DNA of 64,000 nt from Saccharina japonica (Eukaryota; Sar; Phaeophyceae; Laminariales; Laminariaceae), in NCBI GenBank assembly GCA_008828725.1, contig MEHQ01000034.1, positions 1 to 64,000 on the forward strand, given 5' to 3'. The first letter of the stretch is position 1; each line of letters starts with the position of its first letter. Both the position numbers and the translations under genes were made by a program. The notes under the pieces are model-generated. The model saw only the letters and a program-made list of their open reading frames with translations. It did not search any database and was not told the origin of the DNA. Shown here piece by piece: positions 57,531 to 64,000 of this stretch.

Positions 57531-58910
57531 ATGCCCGGCACTGAATCTACCGAGACGGCTGTCACTGGTCTGGAATTCCCGCTTAGCGGCAACATGGACG
57601 TCATGACCCTGCTGGCGGGACTGCTATCTAATCAGCACGCCTTTTTCGCCGAGGTGTCAACGGACTGGAAACACGCTTGGGGAGTACAGCCCAAAACCAC
57701 TAAAGCCATAACTGCGGATACCACTGTGTCGCAGCTACAATGGAGCTTCGATAGCGGCTTGGAAAAGGACCCTGTGATATGCGATAATATTGCAGAACAC
57801 TGCGGCGTTGATGTTCTGCGATTTGCCTACTATAACGGGTGTGTCTTGGGCACAGATGCATGCTACAGTGCCGCGGCCCGGGGCGATCTCGAAATGATCC
57901 AGTGGGCCTTGGGCCAGAATTGCGGTTGGTGTAAGGTGCTTTGCAAGGCAGCTGCGGCTGGAAACCGTTTGAACGTCTTGCAGTGGGCACGCGTGAACGA
58001 TTGCCCCTGGGACGGCACTACGTGCAGCGAGGCTGCCGGCTCAGGGAATCTCGATATACTGCAGTGGGCACGATCCGAACGCTGCCCTTGGGACGCTTCG
58101 ACTTGCTCAGCGGCTGCTTCGGGTGGGCATCTGGACGTTCTTCAGTGGGCGCGAGGTAACGGCTGCGATTGGAACAAGCAAACGTGCCACAGTGCTGTCA
58201 AGGGTGGGCACTTGGAGCTGCTTCAATGGGCGAGGTCCCAAGGGTGCCCATGGGACAAATGGCCGTGCTCCAGCGCTGTTGTACACGGGCAGTGGGATGC
58301 GCTGAAGTGGAGGATGCCTTACGGGTGCCCCTGGTGCAGAAGCGCCAGCTGTTCCGCAGCTCGAAATGGGCACCTCCACATTCTCAAGTGGATGGAGGCC
58401 AGCAACCAGGGCCTGGGTAACGATCAGATATGCCGGTCAGCGGCGGCTGGAGGGCATCAGGACGTGCTCCAGTGGGCTCGCGCGAAAGGGTTTCGTTGGA
58501 ATAGTGACGTATGTAGCGATGCGGCTCAAGAGGGGCACTTGGAGGTCATTCGGTGGGCACGGTCTAACGGCTGTGACTGGAACATTCGTACATGTGGTAA
58601 CGCAGTGAGGGGAGGTCATTTAGAATTGCTGCAATGGGCACGGGCTAACGGTTGCCCATGGGATGAAACGATTTGTGCGGCAGCAGCCCGGTTTGGTCGG
58701 TTTGAGATACTGAAATGGGCACGGACGAATGGGTGCCCCTGGGACCATACCACTTGCACCAACGCCGCCGCCGCAGAGCGCTTGGACATACTGCAGTGGG
58801 CGCGGGCAGAAGGATGCGGGTGGAATCACCATACATTCGTGGTCGCCGAAGCAACGAGGTGCGAGCGTCTCAAGGAATGGGCTAGGTCTAACGGCTGTCC
58901 TCGGAGCTAG
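57531..58910 (+). CDS. F-box/ankyrin-like repeat protein, 459 residues
   Basis: The start Met-Pro-Gly-Thr-Glu is shared with the 37808-39631 gene. Residues about 22-50 (M-D-V-M-T-L-L-A-G-L-L to V-S-T-D-W-K-H-A-W) resemble an F-box. L-Q-W and A-E-H-C-G-V segments follow to about residue 118, then about 12 units of mostly 27 residues and a short cap ending N-G-C-P-R-S. Typical units carry L-L-Q-W-A-R, C-P-W-D, T-C and A-A-x-G-G-H; units 6, 7 and 8 deviate most. The three positions after W-A-R vary between units while the rest is conserved, as expected for a binding surface. No signal peptide or membrane segment is seen. The role as a ubiquitin-ligase adaptor is inferred from the F-box-like region. 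The frame is uninterrupted and ends in TAG at 58908-58910. Confidence 0.85.
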   Translation: MPGTESTETAVTGLEFPLSGNMDVMTLLAGLLSNQHAFFAEVSTDWKHAWGVQPKTTKAITADTTVSQLQWSFDSGLEKDPVICDNIAEHCGVDVLRFAYYNGCVLGTDACYSAAARGDLEMIQWALGQNCGWCKVLCKAAAAGNRLNVLQWARVNDCPWDGTTCSEAAGSGNLDILQWARSERCPWDASTCSAAASGGHLDVLQWARGNGCDWNKQTCHSAVKGGHLELLQWARSQGCPWDKWPCSSAVVHGQWDALKWRMPYGCPWCRSASCSAARNGHLHILKWMEASNQGLGNDQICRSAAAGGHQDVLQWARAKGFRWNSDVCSDAAQEGHLEVIRWARSNGCDWNIRTCGNAVRGGHLELLQWARANGCPWDETICAAAARFGRFEILKWARTNGCPWDHTTCTNAAAAERLDILQWARAEGCGWNHHTFVVAEATRCERLKEWARSNGCPRS

Positions 58911-59449
58911 GACTTTTGAGCGGAGAGCCTTGTGCTTGGTGCTTCGCTTGGTGGGGTGTCGCATATCTTCGAACGGGAGTTTTTTTTTTATCTCACGATT
59001 GGTCGTGATTTCGGCGAATGGCAGTATTGGTAAACATCGTGATCGCCACAGGAACAACATTGGCAAGAAAGCTGCCCAAGTGTGGATGCTGAACCGCATA
59101 CTTTCTGATTTGGTCAGTGAAGGTCTTCCGTTTGGTATCTCCTTGGGCGAGAGGTCCGTCCACACATGTTTTTCTCTGTTCGATTCCACGCTGTGTTTTT
59201 GTCCAACGGATGCGTTGAACCGTGTGCGGGAATTGTTGGCGGTATATGTGTGGGCCTTGTTTCGTACCAGCAGGGACTAGACTGGTTTGAAGTTTGACAT
59301 CGTCGACAGGATAGCGAAGTGAGTTTTGATATGTATGTGTACATCAGACTAACAATCCAGGAGAGTCTTGACGCATCCTATGATAGAGGTAGCACTTTTT
59401 GGGTGAATTCGTTTCCATATCACTGGGCCCTTTAACCCGGAAGAGCTCG
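58911..59449. other. Intergenic after the F-box/ankyrin-like gene
   Basis: Probably the 3' UTR and spacer. Open frames crossing into the gene on other frames are shadows. No polyadenylation site could be fixed. Confidence 0.4.
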
Positions 59450-59740
59450 CGTAAAACTGCCCGCGCGGGCACACTTCGTTAGGTGTGCCCGCATTGAGAA
59501 TGGTGCCTATCCAAGCGCAACGACCAGGTGGCACACCAACCAGGCATGCCCCTCGTTAGGGTTAGGGTTAGAGGTTAGAGGTCCGGGTCGGGGTGGTGGC
59601 CGCCGTTAGTCGAAGCCAAGAATATGCTCACCGTCCGGAACGAATACCTTAGGGTTTCGTTACAAAACGCTACCTCAGCAGAAACAGCATCATTCCATGC
59701 GGGCACGTCTGAAAATTTCGCCTGCGCGGGCATTTTTACG
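59450..59740. mobile_element. Small inverted-repeat element enclosing telomere-like repeats
   Basis: The left end CGTAAAACTGCCCGCGCGGGC (59450 onward) and right end GCGCGGGCATTTTTACG (to 59740) are inverted copies. The similarity continues inward as GTGCCCGCATTGA (left) versus a complement near 59693-59706. A perfect 10-bp hairpin, GCGGGCACAC/GTGTGCCCGC, lies within the left arm (59465-59474, 59483-59492). No target duplication was found. The ends are approximate. Confidence 0.5.
59556..59581 (+). repeat. Interstitial telomere-like repeats
   Basis: Two TTAGGG units are followed by two TTAGAGG units. TTAGGG is a common eukaryotic telomere repeat. The tract is too short and too internal to be a chromosome end here. 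Confidence 0.8.
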
Positions 59741-60723
59741 GCCACTGTGTATACCCGGAATGGTCTGAAGGTCATTCATGTGTTGCAAACGTTTTTCAAT
59801 TTATGCGTCGACCATGGCATTGTTCATCGGATATCATTTTTTTTCCCTCCGTTTTTATGTTTTCATTGTGTGAGGTATAGAGCTCTCCAAGTGACCACCC
59901 TCAGGAAATCCATGGTGCACTCTACACCTCTACACCTCTATACCGCAGCATGCGTCTCTTCACAGTCCCGGTTTCGCATATGTAGACCTACGTCAGTTGG
60001 ATAGAGGCGGATGCTACAATACGCTTTGCATGTGCTGGACCCTTGGTTTATACTGACGGCGCGTCTCGCCTGAGGCACTACGTAATGTCGACGAAATCCG
60101 GTTTAGTGGTTCTAGTCACATATTCCTACTAGAATCTATGGGAAGCCCCGGATGACCTACGTCGGCTCAAGGCCACCATCAAGCTGTACCATTCGAGGGA
60201 GTCAGTCATCCTAGCTGACGGAAAGTAAAATGTGTGAATTGTTAACAAGGCGAAAGAGCCCAGGCAGAACCCGGCCAGTGACCACTGCAGAGTGCGGTCA
60301 GACAGACCCTGCTGGATCAAAGAGAAAGTCAACAACACAAGAAAGAGAAGAATAACAACTGCTGTGGGCGACGATCTACAGCACCAAGTAGCCATACCCG
60401 CTATACCCTAAGATCCATATCCATCTAGGAAACCCGGGGATGTTGCCCGGATGTCCCCGGACGACCACATCCCCCCCCAATAGCGACCCCGCATGCCCAT
60501 AGGGACTTGTGGGAAAACGACAGAAAAAGACAGGGACAGCGGGCGACCATTCCCGAAACAAAAACATTATTCGAAGGGAGACGAAGAAACCACGATCAGC
60601 ATCATCATCCATGTCGACAAAATTACTACCAATGGCATACATCCGTGATAAAACGCTAGGGGACAACACCTCGTTTTATGCAAAGTCAGTTGAAATTCAC
60701 AGCAAACTTTGGACGACAAAATT
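59741..60723. other. Intergenic, no gene recognised
   Basis: A 126-codon plus frame (59624-60004) overlaps the inverted-repeat element and has no domain. Nothing else is supportable. Confidence 0.4.
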
Positions 60724-61579
60724 TGGGCATTAGTTAAAAATAGAGTATACCTACGCACTTTGAGCCATGTGTAGGTACACTGCGTAATACACACCGGAAA
60801 CAACTTCCTATTGGGCCTGCCCTCCATCGTACCTACAAATGGCAACAACTTCGTAGGTACACCTATTCTCGGCTAGTAATTTATCACCTATTTTTGGCTT
60901 CAAGTGTACCTATAAATAGCTCGAACGATCACTTTTTGGCAACTGAAACATAGACAGACGGCCACATTAGAAGATGCCAGGACTGTCAACCAGCCGACCG
61001 CATCTGTCTTCCTCATTTATATTCACCCACGTTTGGTTTGTAATGTTGTTCCGGACCGCACCAACGGCTGTGTAACTCAGACGCCCTTATCCGTATGGTG
61101 CTACTCTGTATACACATCTATACCAAACTGCTCTTACTATATACTACACTACAGTATGTGTATTGTACATCCAGCGTAAATGGCATGCAAACATTTGTCA
61201 GTGCTGTTTCTCCGATTACCGATCACACCCATTAAATGCATAAGGTCGAAACGACTTATATCACGTTTGGTTGACAGGTACGGTCGGCTGCTTGACAGCC
61301 CCGGCATCTGGTGTGGCCGTCTGTCTGTTTCAGTTGCCAAACACTGAGCGTTCGAGCCATTTATAGGTACACTTGAAGCCAAAAATAAGTGATACGTAAA
61401 CTTAGTAGCCAATATTAGGTGTACCTACGCATTTTGAGCCATTTGTAGGTACAATGGAGGGCAGGCCCAATATCAGGCGGGCCAGGAAGCTATTTCCGGT
61501 GTACATTAAGCGTACATTTCGCAGTGTACCTATATATGGCTCAAAGTGCGTAGGTATACCGAGTTTGGGCTAGTGCCCA
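60724..61579. mobile_element. 856-bp fold-back element
   Basis: The ends TGGGCATTAG (60724-60733) and CTAGTGCCCA (61570-61579) start long inverted arms. Inside them TATACCTACGCACTTTGAGC, TGTAGGTACACTGCG, GGGCCTGCCCTCCAT, TTTTTGGCTTCAAGTGTACC, GGCAACTGAAACA, CAGACGGCC and CAGCCGACCG are each repeated inverted. The unpaired centre is about 61020-61260. The motif CTACGCA-TTTTGAGCCAT with GTAGGTAC recurs inside each arm, so smaller palindromes are nested. There is no transposase frame, and I found no clear target duplication. Confidence 0.75.
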
Positions 61580-61907
61580 TAAACGTTTCAATTTCACATT
61601 TGTAAACTTCACATAAATACACCACAACGTCCAGAGATCTCTCCTGAATCACCTCAGGACATATTTGCAGTTAGATATACCAGACATTGCCACGTCACAA
61701 GCGCACATACATCCATCCGCTCATACAAATAGCAACACATAGATTAGAAGTGACTCACAAGCTTCTTCCTGCCGAGGCCTATAGGCATCAATCAGGCACC
61801 CCTAGTAGAGGGCCCGATCTATGAGGCATACATTCAACCTTCAGCAAAGCATTCACGACTACCGGCAAATCAGCTGTCGATTCATCAAGAACGTTTCTCC
61901 CAGCACA
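61580..61907. other. Spacer
   Basis: There is no feature between the fold-back element and the minus-strand pseudogene. Confidence 0.4.
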
Positions 61908-63270
61908 CTAACCGTTCGCACCATCGGCAAACAAATATTCCTTTACCCCATCATGGCCAGCGTCACCATGCACTTTGCCCTCAAAAACTATTTTATTTGG
62001 CCCGCTCGCGGATCCAACGTTAGGTTTAAGAACAAAGTCCTCGAGCCGGACCTCTCGCAATCGCATACCAACCCCCAGTTCAGTACCTGTCTTCGGTTCA
62101 ATGAGCTCCGAAGGAACCGCATCCTTTCGAGGGCCCATCTGTAACGAATCGAATTCTGCAACAGCAGACATGTCCATACTACAGCTGGTCTCCGATTTCT
62201 CGTATGCATTCAAACCCCCTGAGGTCTCCTCAGAAACAGACACCAGATGAGCAAAAGAAACGACGACATGTATGTCCACAAAAATCTTGGACTCCTCGCA
62301 TACATCAACATCCTCCGTTACGGTCTCGTCAGGAACAGACACCACTTCAGCGGAAGGAACGACGACTGTTACGTCCACAACCATTTCAGACTCCTCACAT
62401 ACATCCACACGCTTAATTGCCGTCTCCTCAGGAACGATTATGAGTTAAGCCGAAAGAACGACGCCAGATATGTCCACAACCATAGCAGACTTTTCACGTA
62501 CATCCACACTCTCAATTACCGTCTCCTCAGGAGCAGTCACCAGTTCAGCAGAAGGAACGACGACAGGTATATCCACAACAATATAATAATCCTCACATAC
62601 CACCACATCCTTTGTTACCTTCTCCTTAGAAACAGTCACCAGTTCAGCAGAAGGTATAATGACAGGGTTATTTACAACAATCTCAGACTCTTAACATACA
62701 TCCACATTCTCCTTAGGAGCAGACACCAGTTCAACAGAACAAGGAACATCAACAAATCGATCTGGAATACGACGAACAAACTTGATTGAACCGCGGGCAA
62801 AACCAGTCTCACAAGACTGATGATGATATTTACGAATTCCAGACAAAGACGTATGCCTATTAATAGTAGATACATACGGAACAAGAGCAACAGCAGTGCC
62901 CGTCGCTGTTTAATCCGCTCGCCCCTCCGTTGTAGAAACAGGTTGAGCGTACACCATGTTGACGCTATTAGTAACAGTCGAACACACTCCTGCACCAGTG
63001 CATGCAAGATGCTACATTGCACCACCACCTGAAGTACCGCCAACTAAGGTGCCATGCGGACCATGATAAGAAACAGGTCCACAAACACTGTTTGCGGATT
63101 CAGCCGAACGACGACGACGCGGGTGTTGAGGAAGATCCTGATGTTGTTCGAAAAGTTTAATCGGTGGACTCGCCGATCCGTAAACTTCCTTGGGTACATA
63201 AGTAGGGTTGATATAATGTCCGGAAGAACAATGCGTGCCTCCGACCCCTTGCGCTCCATGGCCGGCCTGA
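61908..63270 (-). pseudogene. Decayed gene with 33-residue repeats, unknown family
   Basis: One minus-strand frame is protein-like across about 450 codons but has four stops: TAG at 63014-63012 and TAA at 62912-62910, 62693-62691 and 62444-62442. The N-terminal part has a short Arg tract (H-P-R-R-R-R) and Gly/Ser-rich patches. The middle holds about four tandem units of about 33 residues: D-V-C-E-E-S-x-M-V-V-D-I, V-V-V-P-S-A-E-L-V-S, P-E-E-T-V. Two of the stops stand where sister units have Glu. The last 166 codons (from 62408) are open and end at 61908. No family is recognised. Because the frame is kept, it may be a recently dead gene, or exons of a spliced gene with misread junctions. Confidence 0.5.
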
Positions 63271-64000
63271 CGTTAGACACGCCCTCACCCATGGCTTCCG
63301 TTGGGTGTTCATGTCGATTTGCTTCAGCAGGAAAGATCCTGGGATCGCTGTCTTCGGGAGAACATAATCGACGGTGGGAATGGGAGATTCAGCTCCGCAT
63401 ATGATAATAATAGGGGTGCGCCGTACAACCCACGGCAGAACACCAGCACTCCAATACACCACAGGACGGAACCCGACTGCCACAAACATTTTCACTGTTG
63501 TGGACCATGGCGGTCGTTATCGTTGAAAGTCTGCCCCTGTCCACTGCTACTTGCTGCAGGTCGCGGGGGACTGAATCTACCTTGGGCAGTGCTATCGACG
63601 ATACGTGTTTCCGGTCTTGGTAAATATTACTGTTTTTTAGCACGGGGTGATATTTATTCTCTTTGTTTGGTCTGGAGAGTGGAACTAATCATGTGATATC
63701 AGCTCGAGCTCACCAAACACAGTAAGCGTGAGTGGTTTGAAGTCAGTTATACCTAAAGCCCACCGAAACCAGCAACAGCTGCTGCAGAAATAGTAGTACT
63801 ACTACAGTACCGCTACTCCTACTGCAGCTTCTGCTAGTGACGTGCTGTGCGTGCGTGCTGCTGGTGTTCCTGTGACATAGCACTCACTACTCACTCCGTA
63901 ATGGATCTATACCACATTTGTACTCCCACTGCTAAATTACCGCAGTATAGTCATATTATAAACGAATTTCCTAATATGTCTACGTACAGCGTTCATGGCC
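63271..64000. other. Window end, no gene recognised
   Basis: Minus-strand frames at 63157-63495 and plus frame 63301-63696 overlap and lack domains. Near 63790-63830 the sequence is rich in TAGTAGTACTACTACAG-type motifs. Confidence 0.4.

Noticed and set aside
59556..59581. A chromosome end
   Set aside because: Only about four degenerate units are present, with ordinary sequence including another element on either side.
29240..63270. Alternative genetic code with reassigned stop codons
   Set aside because: TAA, TAG and TGA all occur in the decayed genes at positions of different amino acids (Trp, Arg, Glu, Ser), while intact paralogues and gag-pol use ordinary stops only at their ends.

Overview
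The window looks like nuclear DNA of a stramenopile, most likely a brown alga or a close relative. Three things point there. One locus is a tandem array matching the EsV-1-7 cysteine motif (C-X4-C-X16-C-X2-H-X12), a family described in brown algae and their phaeoviruses. Four loci belong to a repeat family built on the unit L-x-I-L-Q-W-A-R-x-x-x-C-P-W-D, which I associate with stramenopile 'ankyrin' proteins. Gene density is very low, transposon content is high, and there are probable 5' UTR introns. There are no prokaryotic operons, ribosome-binding sites, rRNA genes or CRISPR arrays. The species is inferred, not shown.

Layout. 1-9.5 kb: no supportable gene. 9.54-10.17 kb: a short TA-flanked inverted-repeat element. 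10.73-12.09 kb: the EsV-1-7 gene, whose first repeat is broken by an in-frame TAA. 14.54-15.83 kb (minus): a frameshifted F-box/ankyrin-like pseudogene. 16.89-23.86 kb: a complete, young Ty1/copia retrotransposon with a 5-bp target duplication and one open gag-pol. 24.7-25.3 kb: a dispersed repeat with a second copy at 49.5-50.1 kb. 26.29-27.03 kb: a non-autonomous hAT-like element with an 8-bp target duplication. 27.9-28.5 kb: a diverged tandem duplication. 29.24-30.70 kb: a second, heavily mutated F-box/ankyrin-like pseudogene. 33.8-35.8 kb: degenerate tandem repeats. 37.81-39.63 kb (minus): an intact F-box/ankyrin-like gene. 43.53-46.71 kb: two adjacent fold-back elements, one carrying a 28-bp minisatellite. 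47-53.5 kb: DNA dense in GTAC and CTGCTGTA motifs, with a tRNA-like relic. 57.53-58.91 kb: a second intact F-box/ankyrin-like gene. 59.45-61.58 kb: two more fold-back elements, one enclosing telomere-like repeats. 61.9-63.3 kb (minus): a decayed gene with 33-residue repeats.

The genes do not form a pathway. What unites the window is repeat-protein evolution in transposon-rich DNA. One family is present as two intact and two dead members with different numbers of an 81-bp (27-codon) unit. Its N-terminus resembles an F-box, suggesting substrate adaptors of ubiquitin ligases with variable recognition arrays (inference). Three members share a TTCAG 3' splice-site-like motif exactly 13 nt before the ATG. 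The second theme is fold-back DNA: six inverted-repeat elements of at least four structural types lie in 64 kb.
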